Shown here in pieces: positions 5,879 to 13,942 of a stretch of DNA of 16,703 nt. The first letter of the stretch is position 1; each line of letters begins with the position of its first letter. This DNA is from an uncultured Eubacteriaceae bacterium (GTDB lineage Bacteria > Bacillota > Clostridia > Eubacteriales > Eubacteriaceae). The stretch is taken from contig CANRHG010000023.1 in assembly GCA_947630385.1 (NCBI GenBank), forward strand, positions 1 to 16,703. The letters run 5' to 3'. The translations under genes were made by a program, and so were the position numbers. The notes beneath the pieces were generated by a model. It had not been told where the DNA came from, did not search any database, and saw only the letters and a program-made list of their open reading frames with translations.

Positions 5879-7165
5879 ATGGACAACTCTTTAGTAAAAC
5901 AGCTTTATGATTTTCTATTAGAGAACCAACTGGTTACACCGAACATTTCGGAAGTAGAATCACTGGAACTTCTTGAAAACGCAATAAATACTTTAGATGA
6001 AGATGAAAATATTTTAACTGGATTTATTGTAGACGAAGGTGATGAACAGAGTAAGGCTTACATTTTTAGTAACCGTTCAGAACTCAAAACTAACACCGGT
6101 GATATTATTTTAGCCGATTCAATCAACAGTATTGAAAACTCGAGCGATACCGAAGTAAGTATTAAAACTACCGGAGGCGAACTCGTTATAAATGGCGTTA
6201 CCCCAGACCGGGCAAACGCGATCAGCGATGCTTTATTCACGGCTTTAAGTGAAGTTTATCCGCAAGATCGTGTAAACGACATCTTTTCGCTCGAACCAGA
6301 CGACGTTATCGTAGATGAAGAAGAGTTTGATAAGCTTCCGGAAGAAAGTTCGGAAACCATCGAACTAGACGAAATTCCGGAAAACGAGATCATCCCCCAA
6401 AATAATTATCTGGATACTACACCGTCGGATACGGACTTAGATAATATAGATTTTAAATCCAGTGAAACGCCCGTATTGATCACAAACGTTGACAAGGAAG
6501 AGCCGGAAATCCTGGATAAGAAAAAGGTCAATTTTAATAAACCTTTGATGTATATTTTAGGAGCGGTCTTTATAGTGATAATTGGAGTTGTTGCCTACTT
6601 TGCGGTCACTTCAATTATGAGTAGTAACGCTTCTAACCAAAAGGCTGAGGAACTTGTTAATTATCTAAACCGAATCGATGCCGTTTATTACCAAGCCGAA
6701 GAATACGTCAATGCGGGAATAGGTGGCTCAACCGTAGACAATTGGAGCCAACTAAATACGGAAGCCGTCGCAATTCAGGAAGAAATGTACAATTTTGAAC
6801 CGACGGAAAAAATTGACGATCTTTATCAGTCGGTTTACTTCTACAATGACGCTCTGATAACGGCTTTATATTACGGCCAAAGCGCCGCTTCTTCAGGTAA
6901 CCAGGGACAACTCGAAATCTGTAAGCAACGTCTGGAAAACGCCTATCAAAACCGTTTGGCAGCTCTAGAATTCTTGGATGAAAATTATCCAAATCTTTAC
7001 GAAAATCTCGAACACGCTACCGATCTTGATGAAGAAGATCTCGGTTATAATTCGGACGAAGTTGAACAGCTTATCAACGAAGCCAATTCGAAACCTTCGA
7101 ACGAAGCCAGTGAAAATTCAAAGAGCTCTAACGAAGCAAGAGAAAACTCCATCCGTTCGGATTGA
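5879..7165 (+). CDS. Hypothetical single-pass acidic membrane protein
   Basis: Unrecognised 428-residue protein. Residues 1-130 look like a compact soluble domain with alternating strands (TGDIILADSINSIE, then TEVSIKTTGGELVINGV) and a helix; this could be a PH-like fold, which I cannot confirm. Residues about 132-212 are a strongly acidic Asp/Glu/Ser linker. One hydrophobic helix at about 223-247 (PLMYILGAVFIVIIGVVAYF) is followed by an outside part that appears helical and rich in Tyr, Gln and Asn (about 255-375). The C-terminus has a short tandem repeat, SKPSNEASEN and SKSSNEAREN. With no signal peptide and a KKK just before the helix, the N-terminal domain should be cytosolic. It has its own promoter candidate and stands alone between tmRNA and a convergent operon. 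A sensor or anchor is possible; no function is claimed. Confidence 0.8.
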   Translation: MDNSLVKQLYDFLLENQLVTPNISEVESLELLENAINTLDEDENILTGFIVDEGDEQSKAYIFSNRSELKTNTGDIILADSINSIENSSDTEVSIKTTGGELVINGVTPDRANAISDALFTALSEVYPQDRVNDIFSLEPDDVIVDEEEFDKLPEESSETIELDEIPENEIIPQNNYLDTTPSDTDLDNIDFKSSETPVLITNVDKEEPEILDKKKVNFNKPLMYILGAVFIVIIGVVAYFAVTSIMSSNASNQKAEELVNYLNRIDAVYYQAEEYVNAGIGGSTVDNWSQLNTEAVAIQEEMYNFEPTEKIDDLYQSVYFYNDALITALYYGQSAASSGNQGQLEICKQRLENAYQNRLAALEFLDENYPNLYENLEHATDLDEEDLGYNSDEVEQLINEANSKPSNEASENSKSSNEARENSIRSD

Positions 7166-7172
7166 TTAAATT

Positions 7173-7216
7173 AAAACACCTCTCTAATTTCAATTATGAA
7201 TTTAGAGAGGTGTTTT
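7173..7216. terminator. Bidirectional intrinsic terminator at the end of the aro-cda operon
   Basis: Inverted repeat AAAACACCTCTCTAA (7173-7187) and TTAGAGAGGTGTTTT (7202-7216), 15 bp perfect, loop 14 nt, followed by T-rich sequence on the plus strand and TTTTAATTTAAT on the minus strand. The minus-strand CDF gene encodes its last residues through the stem, and its TAA (7196-7194) lies in the loop. Confidence 0.92.
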
Positions 7217-8105
7217 TATTTTCTTTGCAATATACGCCTACGATAAAATCAATATCGTATTTTTCTTTTAATTCTTGTCTTATTTTACTTATTATTTCCG
7301 TGGCCTGTGAAATCTCCATTCCCATCGGAAGCTTGATCCGCATTTGCCCGATTTTTACGTTATATCCGTAAGAATGAATCAAAATATTTTCTACTCCGGT
7401 AATAGATTTTTCCTCTAAAACCGTTCGTTTGATCCCTTCTATCAGGGATTTACTCGGTTCGGTTCCGAGTAAAATACTGATCATTTTAATAATGTCGCGA
7501 ACGCTAATAACCATAACACAGACTGCTACTGCAAGGCCGATATAGCCGTCGAGTTCGAGTTTTACAAAGCGGTCTATGAAAATCAAAAGTACCGTAAAAA
7601 ACGTTCCAAAGGTGTCGATGAGTGAATCGTGTGAGGCCGCTAATAGGCTCTCAGAGTCCGTCCGTTCCCCCAGTTTTCGATTGTACAGGTATAGCGCGTA
7701 CTTAATTCCGACTAACGAAAATAGAATAACAAGCTGAAGATTGGTTATTCTAATTTCTACCGGATTGAAGATATGTTCGACGGAAATACGCGCAAACTCA
7801 AAACCGGTTATCAAGGTGATAACGCTCGTAAAAACCGCGGTTATGTATTCAAAGCGTCCAAAACCAAACGGATGGAGTTTTGTTGGGTTACGGTTTGAAA
7901 TCTTTATTCCGATAATCGTTAGAATACCGGTGAGTGTATCGCCTAGATTAAGGACCGAATCACTGGCTACCGCGATGGAGCCCGAAACCGTGGCAATCCC
8001 TACTTTGATCAAACCTATGAGTAAGTTTGCTCCGATATCAATAAGGCTAGCCCGGTCGATGGTTCGGCTCCTATCTTTTGGATTAAAATACATTACGGTT
8101 TTCAT
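7194..8105 (-). CDS. Cation diffusion facilitator (CDF) family transporter
   Basis: A 303-residue integral membrane metal/proton antiporter of the CDF family, with six predicted helices and a cytosolic C-terminal ferredoxin-like domain (about 210-303, VENILIHSYGYNVKIGQMRI). The helix-2 motif is ASDSVLNLGD (D49, N53, D56) and helix 5 has SHDSLID (H159, D160, D164). Position 52, usually His in zinc or Asn in other bacterial members, is Leu, so the metal cannot be assigned. I place the start at ATG 8105, which overlaps the cdaR stop as TGATG; a GTG three bases earlier is also possible. It is the last gene of the eight-gene operon. Coupling of a cation transporter to c-di-AMP genes fits the role of c-di-AMP in ion balance, but this is inference. 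Confidence 0.88.
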   Translation of the reverse strand: MKTVMYFNPKDRSRTIDRASLIDIGANLLIGLIKVGIATVSGSIAVASDSVLNLGDTLTGILTIIGIKISNRNPTKLHPFGFGRFEYITAVFTSVITLITGFEFARISVEHIFNPVEIRITNLQLVILFSLVGIKYALYLYNRKLGERTDSESLLAASHDSLIDTFGTFFTVLLIFIDRFVKLELDGYIGLAVAVCVMVISVRDIIKMISILLGTEPSKSLIEGIKRTVLEEKSITGVENILIHSYGYNVKIGQMRIKLPMGMEISQATEIISKIRQELKEKYDIDFIVGVYCKENKNTSLNS

Positions 8106-9322
8106 CACGTGATTTTTACGTTCACTTTATCCGGCGTTACCGATAAGACTTCTACTTCACTTAAGTTGATCGTAATCGGGACGTCGTACTCACCCTTACC
8201 TAAATTTTCGAGATTGACCGTTCCGATAAGTTTTGAAGGATCGATTTTACTGAGCTCCGAAGCTGTCCCTTTAACTTTAACGGTAACGGAACTGGGATCG
8301 ATTTTATCAATGGACAGGCCTTCTTTTAAATTAACGGAACTGATATCCGAAACGGTAAAGCTTCGTTCCACCACCTGTTCGATTACGACATTTACGTTGA
8401 CTTTTTCATCCTGTTTTAAAAGCGTAACCCCATCCGGGATCAAAAAAGTACTGCTCTCATTAAACGAAGACGTTTGATTGGCGGACGGAAGAGAAATCGG
8501 CTGTACCCCAACGGAAGTGATCGTATTGATCACGTCGGGCTTTCCGGCTAGTACCACGGAATCCGGCTGGACTTCAACGGATGAGATCTTATACCCATTT
8601 GGTAGGGCTCCTTCGACCGTTGGCGCGGTTACGGAAACGTCTTTTGTGACCCCTAGTACGATCTCCGCTCCCACGGTACTCGGATTAAGGCGTAAATCTT
8701 CGATCCGTTCCCCGTCGCTGTTATAGGCGTACAGATCAACGTATTGATAGGAATCCATCGTAATTCCGTCTACGTCTACGACTCCGGAGATTTTATCAAT
8801 TTCTTGGATCAAATTATCCGGCCCATATACACTGACTTCTTCGTCAGTTTTTGCTGATATGACCGTCAGGTCGTTTCCGGGCTTACCTTCCGGCAGTATT
8901 TCCGGAGTATATGTTGATTCTTTTAAATCGGAGACTTCGATCTGTATTTTCGAAGGAACCGTCCGTTCGAGTATGACGGAATTGTTCAAGCCCCGGATAA
9001 TTATATCTAAGTCCTGCTCTCCGGCTCCGACGACATCATCGAGATCCACCTCTGCTGAGAGCTCGTTGGTGTTGATCTCGTTGAGATTTTCGTCCGTCCC
9101 CCGAACCACCAAATTGACGTAATAGGTTTGATCCTGATCGATCGCTAAGTCCCTCGTGAGTAAATTTTCCTTATTGACCAGACTAACCGGAATATTGTTA
9201 AAGTCTCTTTCTAAGATATTATTAGACTCTCCATTTAGTACCAGCCATAAAAGAATCGCTAATACGAGGGATCCGAGTAACCGGAAATAATAAATTTTTC
9301 TGGGATTTGTCTTTTTTTCCAT
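8105..9322 (-). CDS. cdaR: CdaR / YbbR-domain regulator of the diadenylate cyclase
   Basis: A 405-residue membrane-anchored protein with one N-terminal helix (YYFRLLGSLVLAILLWLVL, about residues 11-29) and then a long extracytoplasmic beta-rich part made of about four YbbR repeats, each with the pattern of an IPV/VDL strand, a proline-rich turn and a VxVxG strand (for example PDSVVLAGKPDVINTITSVG and PSSVTVKVKGTASELSKID). CdaR proteins bind CdaA at the membrane and modulate c-di-AMP synthesis. It sits 23 bp after cdaA, the usual order in Firmicutes, but the usual third gene glmM is replaced by a CDF transporter. The Shine-Dalgarno is weak (GGGAAAAG, about 13 nt away). Confidence 0.93.
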   Translation of the reverse strand: MEKKTNPRKIYYFRLLGSLVLAILLWLVLNGESNNILERDFNNIPVSLVNKENLLTRDLAIDQDQTYYVNLVVRGTDENLNEINTNELSAEVDLDDVVGAGEQDLDIIIRGLNNSVILERTVPSKIQIEVSDLKESTYTPEILPEGKPGNDLTVISAKTDEEVSVYGPDNLIQEIDKISGVVDVDGITMDSYQYVDLYAYNSDGERIEDLRLNPSTVGAEIVLGVTKDVSVTAPTVEGALPNGYKISSVEVQPDSVVLAGKPDVINTITSVGVQPISLPSANQTSSFNESSTFLIPDGVTLLKQDEKVNVNVVIEQVVERSFTVSDISSVNLKEGLSIDKIDPSSVTVKVKGTASELSKIDPSKLIGTVNLENLGKGEYDVPITINLSEVEVLSVTPDKVNVKIT

Positions 9323-9345
9323 CAGCTATTACGTCTTTTCCCAAT

Positions 9346-10203
9346 TTAATTTGCTTTCTTTTGATTTAATCCAAAAAGAAAAAAGAAACGGTTCTTTAAA
9401 TCTCTATTTTCATAAGAATCAAGGAAACGTTTAACTAAAATTTCTTTTAGTTCGTTTCGACTCAAATCAAAATACTTTTCTCCGTTTTCAAAAACCGAAA
9501 TGTTTCCCGTCTCTTCTGAAACCACGATGATCAAAGCATCGGTTATCTCTGAAAGGGTGTAGCCCGCGATATGTCTCGTTCCATAAGTAGTCGGTAGATT
9601 TAATTCTTCTTTAATCGGTAAAATACATCCCGCGGCTTCGATTTGGTCTTTGTCGATGTCTAAAATAACGGCCCCGTCGTGTAAAGGTCCTTTATTTAAG
9701 AAGATGCTTATGATGAGCTTAGTTGAGATCTTCGCGTTTAACTTGGTTCCCCTCGACTGAAAGTTCTTAAGTCCCGTATTTCCCTGACAGACGATCAGAG
9801 CCCCTTCTTTAAGATTGCTTAGCCCTTCGGCAGCCGCCACGATGCTGTTGATTGAGTTTTCGATGACGTTGGTTTGGGTTTTGGGCTTAAGTGTCTTCGT
9901 CTTGAAGGTAGTATTTCCTATCCGCTCCAAAATAGAACGGAGTTCGGGCTGAAAAACCACAATAATAAGTAAGAAGATCCAGGTCAGTATGTTTTGAATG
10001 ATAAACGTCAGCGTTGAAAGACCTAAGTACTGGCACAAAACGAGCAAGATTAAAAGAACGATCAGCCCTTTTACCACTTGCTCAGCCTGTGTTCCCTTGA
10101 CCCACGTAAAGATGAAATAAAAAATTACCGTTATGATCGCAATTTCAATCAGAGATATCAAACCGAAACGGGATTGAATATATAATTGAAGAGATTGAAA
10201 CAT
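9346..10203 (-). CDS. cdaA: Diadenylate cyclase CdaA (c-di-AMP synthase) with altered GTRHR motif
   Basis: A 285-residue membrane enzyme that makes c-di-AMP from two ATP. Three N-terminal helices (about 16-35, 43-60, 64-84) precede a DAC domain (about 105-260). The catalytic segment PLHDGAVIL carries D176-G177-A178, and SEETGNIS (229-236) is present. The second motif, normally GTRHR-A-A, reads G208-T-R-H-I212-A-G: the second Arg of RHR is Ile (codon at 9570-9568). The rest of the domain is well preserved. The ATG follows the chorismate mutase stop with no gap (TAAATG), and the ribosome binding site is weak, so translation is probably coupled. Cotranscription with aromatic genes is unusual. 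Identity as a CdaA orthologue is firm; full activity is less certain because of I212. Confidence 0.95.
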   Translation of the reverse strand: MFQSLQLYIQSRFGLISLIEIAIITVIFYFIFTWVKGTQAEQVVKGLIVLLILLVLCQYLGLSTLTFIIQNILTWIFLLIIVVFQPELRSILERIGNTTFKTKTLKPKTQTNVIENSINSIVAAAEGLSNLKEGALIVCQGNTGLKNFQSRGTKLNAKISTKLIISIFLNKGPLHDGAVILDIDKDQIEAAGCILPIKEELNLPTTYGTRHIAGYTLSEITDALIIVVSEETGNISVFENGEKYFDLSRNELKEILVKRFLDSYENRDLKNRFFFLFGLNQKKAN

Positions 10204-10488
10204 TTAGTCGTCCGAATTCATGATCAGGTGTTGTTGGATGGATTTTCCCTGATCCATCAAAAACTGAATGAATTGTTTATAATACGGTTTTAAAAAGCTG
10301 TTTTTAATCTTTTGACTATTTTTTTCGATTACTTCCTCTTCTCGTTTTTGATCGAAAATTGCCAGCCGGTGTTCTTTTTTATATTCGGCGATTTCCATGA
10401 CCAAATTCATCCGTTCTTCGTACAATTTGGTGATTTCCTGATCGATGGTGTTGACGTGTTCACGTAATTCTTCAATTGATAGTGCCAT
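10204..10488 (-). CDS. Chorismate mutase, AroQ type, stand-alone
   Basis: A 94-residue all-helical protein converting chorismate to prephenate, the step to phenylalanine and tyrosine. The active-site pattern of the AroQ class is visible: R9 in LREHVNTID, R26, K37, D46, R49 and E50, with a Gln near residue 85 at the expected place. Length equals a single AroQ domain; it is not fused to prephenate dehydratase or DAHP synthase. It begins inside the end of aroC (17-base overlap) with a good ribosome binding site, AGGAG, 8 nt upstream, and ends exactly at the cdaA start. It acts directly on the product of the preceding gene. Confidence 0.9.
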   Translation of the reverse strand: MALSIEELREHVNTIDQEITKLYEERMNLVMEIAEYKKEHRLAIFDQKREEEVIEKNSQKIKNSFLKPYYKQFIQFLMDQGKSIQQHLIMNSDD

Positions 10489-11557
10489 AGTGATCTCCTA
10501 ACAAAAAATTTAAAAGGGCAATGGCTGAAACAGCTTCTATAATAACCGGAACACGCAAAACTATGCACGGATCATGTCGCCCTTTGATTTCAAGCTCGAT
10601 TTCTTCTTTTTTCTGATAATCTACGCTTTGTTGCTTTAGTCCGATGGAAGCCGTTGGTTTTATCGCACAGCGAAAAAGAATCGGCATTCCGTTGGTAATG
10701 CCGCCGTTGATCCCGCCGTTATAATTGGTTTTGGTTACAATATCTTCGCCGTCTAAGATGAGCGCGTCATTTACTTTAGAGCCAAAACTGCGGGCCATCT
10801 CAAAACCCAACCCGAATTCTACGCCTTTGACGGCCGGTACCGAAAACAGCAAAGAAGATAAAACGGATTCAAAAGAATAAAAAAATGGATCGCCCAAACC
10901 CTTTGGCGTATTTAAAATATAACCTTCTACGATCCCGCCTACCGAATCGGAGCGGTCTTTGACATCTTCTACCAGATCAAAAATTTTTTCTATGACGTTC
11001 GTGTCAAAGACCGGGAGTTTTCTATCCGAAAGATCCAGATAATAATCTTTTTCTTCCGCTTCTTTATCTTTTACGTCCCCGACCGAGTAGATTCTGGCTC
11101 CGATTTTGACCTCGGGATAAAGTTTACCGATCACCTGCTTACACAGGCTTCCCGCAAGGACCAGAGGGGCGGTAAGCCTGCCTGAAAAGTGGCCACCGCC
11201 TCGGTAGTCCTGATAACCTTTATATTTATAAAAGGCCGAAAGATCCGCGTGTGAAGGGCGAAGCTGGTACTTGTTATAGTCCCTACTTCGCGTATTTTCG
11301 TTATAAATTACCGCGCAAACCGGAGTTCCGGTCGTTCTGCCTTCAAAAACGCCGCTTAGAAAAGAAAATTCATCCCTCTCTTTTCTTGGCGTAGCGAGTT
11401 TATAACTTTTTGCGGCACGGCGCGCCATGTCTTTTTTTAGTGTGGCTTCATCGACGCTTATTCCACTCGGAAGACCGTCGATGACGCAGCCGATGGCTGC
11501 CCCGTGAGATTCGCCGAATAAGGAAATTTTTAAAGTCTCACCCCACGTCGATCCCAT
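10472..11557 (-). CDS. aroC: Chorismate synthase
   Basis: A 361-residue enzyme that converts 5-enolpyruvylshikimate-3-phosphate to chorismate using reduced FMN. Family segments in order: LFGESHGAAIGCVIDGLP, TPRKERDEFSFLSGVFEGRT, TGTPVCAVIYNENTRSRDY, RPSHADLSAFYKYKGYQDYR, GGGHFSGRLTAPLVLAG, NGGINGGITNGMPILFRCAI, and KGRHDPCIVLRVPVI at the end. The GGGHFSGR form is common in Clostridia. The region usually read RRPGQS is RRAAKS, still basic. The start is supported by GGAGG 9 nt upstream within aroA, which it overlaps by 20 bases; it overlaps chorismate mutase by 17. The tight packing implies translational coupling through the last steps of the pathway. Confidence 0.97.
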   Translation of the reverse strand: MGSTWGETLKISLFGESHGAAIGCVIDGLPSGISVDEATLKKDMARRAAKSYKLATPRKERDEFSFLSGVFEGRTTGTPVCAVIYNENTRSRDYNKYQLRPSHADLSAFYKYKGYQDYRGGGHFSGRLTAPLVLAGSLCKQVIGKLYPEVKIGARIYSVGDVKDKEAEEKDYYLDLSDRKLPVFDTNVIEKIFDLVEDVKDRSDSVGGIVEGYILNTPKGLGDPFFYSFESVLSSLLFSVPAVKGVEFGLGFEMARSFGSKVNDALILDGEDIVTKTNYNGGINGGITNGMPILFRCAIKPTASIGLKQQSVDYQKKEEIELEIKGRHDPCIVLRVPVIIEAVSAIALLNFLLGDHYGTIN

Positions 11558-12827
11558 TGATGTCGCCTCCTGCCTTTTTGAAGTCTTCCCAGAATGTCGG
11601 ATAGCTTTTATTTACGCTATGAGCGTCTTCGATTACGACGTTTCCGTCGGCCCTACCCGAAGCGATAGCCGCCGCGATCGCGATCCGGTGGTCGTTAAAG
11701 GAATCGATGACGGCCCCCTTAAACTCTTTAACGCCGGTAATTTTTAGACCATCGTCTAACATTTCAACGGGAACGCCAAAACTTTTTAGCATTTCGGACG
11801 TCGAAAGGAGCCGGTCGCTTTCTTTGTATTTAAGCCGTTTGGCTCCGGTAAGCTTTGAGGTCCCCTGCGTCAGCCCGGCTAGGACCGATAAAATTGGCAA
11901 AAGATCGGGCATATCCGTGACGTCAATAGTAAAATTATCGATTTTACTGGGTACGGAGACCCAATTTTTGTCGACGTACGATATGTTGGCTCCTAGCCCG
12001 TTTAGGATCTCGATAATTTTAAAATCTCCTTGAATGGAGTGGGCCGGAAGATTTTCCAGAACCGTTTTTTTGTTAATGATCCCGTTGACAAACCAAAAAG
12101 CGGCTTGTGAAAAATCGCCGTTTATGGTTATCTTCGTCGGACGGTAAGCCTGATTTCCGGGAACGAAAAAAGTTCGCGCATCGATTTGTTCGATGGTTAT
12201 TCCAAATTCTTCGAGTACTTTGATCGTTAAATCGACGTAAGGCTTAGACTCGAGTTTGGTTTTGAGGATGACCGTCGAGTCGCCATCCAAAAGTGGCAGC
12301 GCAAAAAATAAACCCGTCAAAAACTGCGACGAAACGTCTCCTTTAAGTTTAAACTCCCCTGGTTTTAGAGATCCGTTTAAAATAAGCGGTAGTTCCCCGT
12401 CGTTAGATTCGTACGAAAACTCCTGATCGTCAAAGATCTCATAAAAGGGTTTTAGAGGTCTCTTTACCAGTCGGCCTTGACCGGTCACGACCGCGTTTTC
12501 CGCGTACAAAGCAAGAATCGGAATTAAAAATCGAGCCGTAGAGCCCGACTCCCCACAATCGATAAGGCACTGAATGGCCTGTGGATCGTTCGTTCCCGTG
12601 ACCATCAAGGTAAATAGGCCTTCGCTCTCTTGAACTGAGCCGACTTCTGCTCCGTACGACTCTACGGCTTCAATGGTAGCCTTGATATCCTGCGAGAGTA
12701 TGACGTGTTCGATCTTACTCGTTCCGTCGGCTAAGGAAGCCGCGATAATAGCACGATGGGATAAACTTTTTGATGGAGGTACGTAAATTGTTCCGCCCGT
12801 CTCCTCGGGTTTTATGTCTATGTTCAT
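11538..12827 (-). CDS. aroA: 3-phosphoshikimate 1-carboxyvinyltransferase (EPSP synthase)
   Basis: A 429-residue two-domain enzyme that joins phosphoenolpyruvate to shikimate-3-phosphate. Visible motifs: PPSKSLSHRAIIAASL near the N-terminus, DCGESGSTARFLIPILALY, VSSQFLTGLFFALPLL, the conserved Asp in MPDLLPILSVLAG, KRLKYKESDRL, and FNDHRIAIAAAIASG. All substrate-binding positions I can recognise are present. The ATG at 12827 directly follows an in-frame TAG, so it is the earliest start; the only Shine-Dalgarno (AGGAG, 12850-12846) is 18 nt upstream, unusually far, and the spacer can fold a small AU hairpin (TAATT-AAA-AATTA) that would shorten it. The gap after aroB is 44 bp, and the end overlaps aroC. 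Confidence 0.97.
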   Translation of the reverse strand: MNIDIKPEETGGTIYVPPSKSLSHRAIIAASLADGTSKIEHVILSQDIKATIEAVESYGAEVGSVQESEGLFTLMVTGTNDPQAIQCLIDCGESGSTARFLIPILALYAENAVVTGQGRLVKRPLKPFYEIFDDQEFSYESNDGELPLILNGSLKPGEFKLKGDVSSQFLTGLFFALPLLDGDSTVILKTKLESKPYVDLTIKVLEEFGITIEQIDARTFFVPGNQAYRPTKITINGDFSQAAFWFVNGIINKKTVLENLPAHSIQGDFKIIEILNGLGANISYVDKNWVSVPSKIDNFTIDVTDMPDLLPILSVLAGLTQGTSKLTGAKRLKYKESDRLLSTSEMLKSFGVPVEMLDDGLKITGVKEFKGAVIDSFNDHRIAIAAAIASGRADGNVVIEDAHSVNKSYPTFWEDFKKAGGDINGIDVG

Positions 12828-12871
12828 CTAATTTTTAATTAAGCTCTCCTAACTTAAATTTTAAACTGTAA

Positions 12872-13942
12872 CTAATTTTTAAAAAGTTCGATGGCCTGAT
12901 CTTTTTTGATTTTCACGATTTCCGCTTTTCCAATTTTTGGAATAACGCAGACGTTTAACTGATCGCCCTCAAACTTCTTATCGCTCGACAAAATCTTCAT
13001 AACTTCCGATTGGTCCATCTCAGGAAGCTCCCAAGGTAGGCCATAGGTTTCTAGAATATACTGAAGATTTTCTAAAGCTTTTTCCGTAGTGATTCCTTCA
13101 CGGCAGCTCATCTTTGTGATCTGGTACATCCCGATGGCTACCGCTTCACCATGAGTATACCGTTTGAACTTAAAATAAGATTCAATAACGTGTCCGATCG
13201 TATGGCCAAAATTTAAAATTCTACGAATACCGCTTTCCTTTTCGTCGGCTTCCACGACGTTTCTTTTGATCGTGACGCATTTGGCGATGATCTCTTCCAT
13301 ATCATCGATCAAATCTTCCTGATACTGGAAGCTCATGAGCCTTAAAAAAAGCTTGGAAGAAGAGATACAGCCGTATTTAATGACCTCGGCCATGCCGTCG
13401 GTCAAATACTTGTCGTTTAACGTGTTCAGGCACTTCGGGTCCGTGATCACGAGTTTTGGTTGGTAAAAAGAACCGACGATGTTTTTGGTATAGCCCAAAT
13501 CGATCCCAACTTTTCCGCCGACGGAAGAATCGACCATCGCTAGTAGAGAGGTAGGCATTTGAACAAAATCGATCCCTCTTAAATACGTTGCCGCAATAAA
13601 GCCCGCAAGATCACCGACCACGCCACCGCCAAGGGCAATAATAAGGTCCGAACGCGTCACGCCGATTTCGTTTAATTTATAATAGATCTCTTCGGCTTCA
13701 GCCAGTGATTTAGAACCCTCACCCGGCGTCACAATAATGGCAAAAACGTCGATTCCAAGCTTTCTCAGTTGCTTTTTAACTTTAGTCAGATAGTACTTGG
13801 CGACGTTTTTATCCGTAATGATTACGATCTTATTATAATTCCCGAAGAAATTATCCATCTGACCGAGTTCTTCGAGAATTCCGTCTCCGATGAGTATTTG
13901 GTATTCGTTTGTATCCTTTGTCGTACAATTTATGGTTTTCAT
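12872..13942 (-). CDS. aroB: 3-dehydroquinate synthase
   Basis: A 356-residue NAD- and metal-dependent enzyme that closes the carbocycle of the shikimate pathway. Hallmarks: GEGSKSLAEAEEIYYKL, the NAD-binding ALGGGVVGDLAGFIAATYLR, MPTSLLAMVDSSVGGKVGID, and the metal ligands in MAEVIKYG (Glu), NFGHTIGHVIE (His) and YTHGEAVAIGM (His). Length is normal. The ATG overlaps the lipoprotein stop as TGATG, with no strong ribosome binding site of its own, so it is probably coupled to the lipoprotein gene. Other pathway genes (DAHP synthase, aroD, aroE, aroK) are not in this window. Confidence 0.97.
   Translation of the reverse strand: MKTINCTTKDTNEYQILIGDGILEELGQMDNFFGNYNKIVIITDKNVAKYYLTKVKKQLRKLGIDVFAIIVTPGEGSKSLAEAEEIYYKLNEIGVTRSDLIIALGGGVVGDLAGFIAATYLRGIDFVQMPTSLLAMVDSSVGGKVGIDLGYTKNIVGSFYQPKLVITDPKCLNTLNDKYLTDGMAEVIKYGCISSSKLFLRLMSFQYQEDLIDDMEEIIAKCVTIKRNVVEADEKESGIRRILNFGHTIGHVIESYFKFKRYTHGEAVAIGMYQITKMSCREGITTEKALENLQYILETYGLPWELPEMDQSEVMKILSSDKKFEGDQLNVCVIPKIGKAEIVKIKKDQAIELFKN

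Noticed and set aside
8106..8108. GTG start for the CDF gene
   Set aside because: It adds one residue only; ATG 8105 forms the same TGATG coupling seen at glpK and aroB. The choice has no effect on function.
8109..9122. Several plus-strand open frames opposite cdaR
   Set aside because: They are Ser/Thr-rich shadows of a gene with a clear membrane anchor and YbbR repeats, and lack ribosome binding sites.
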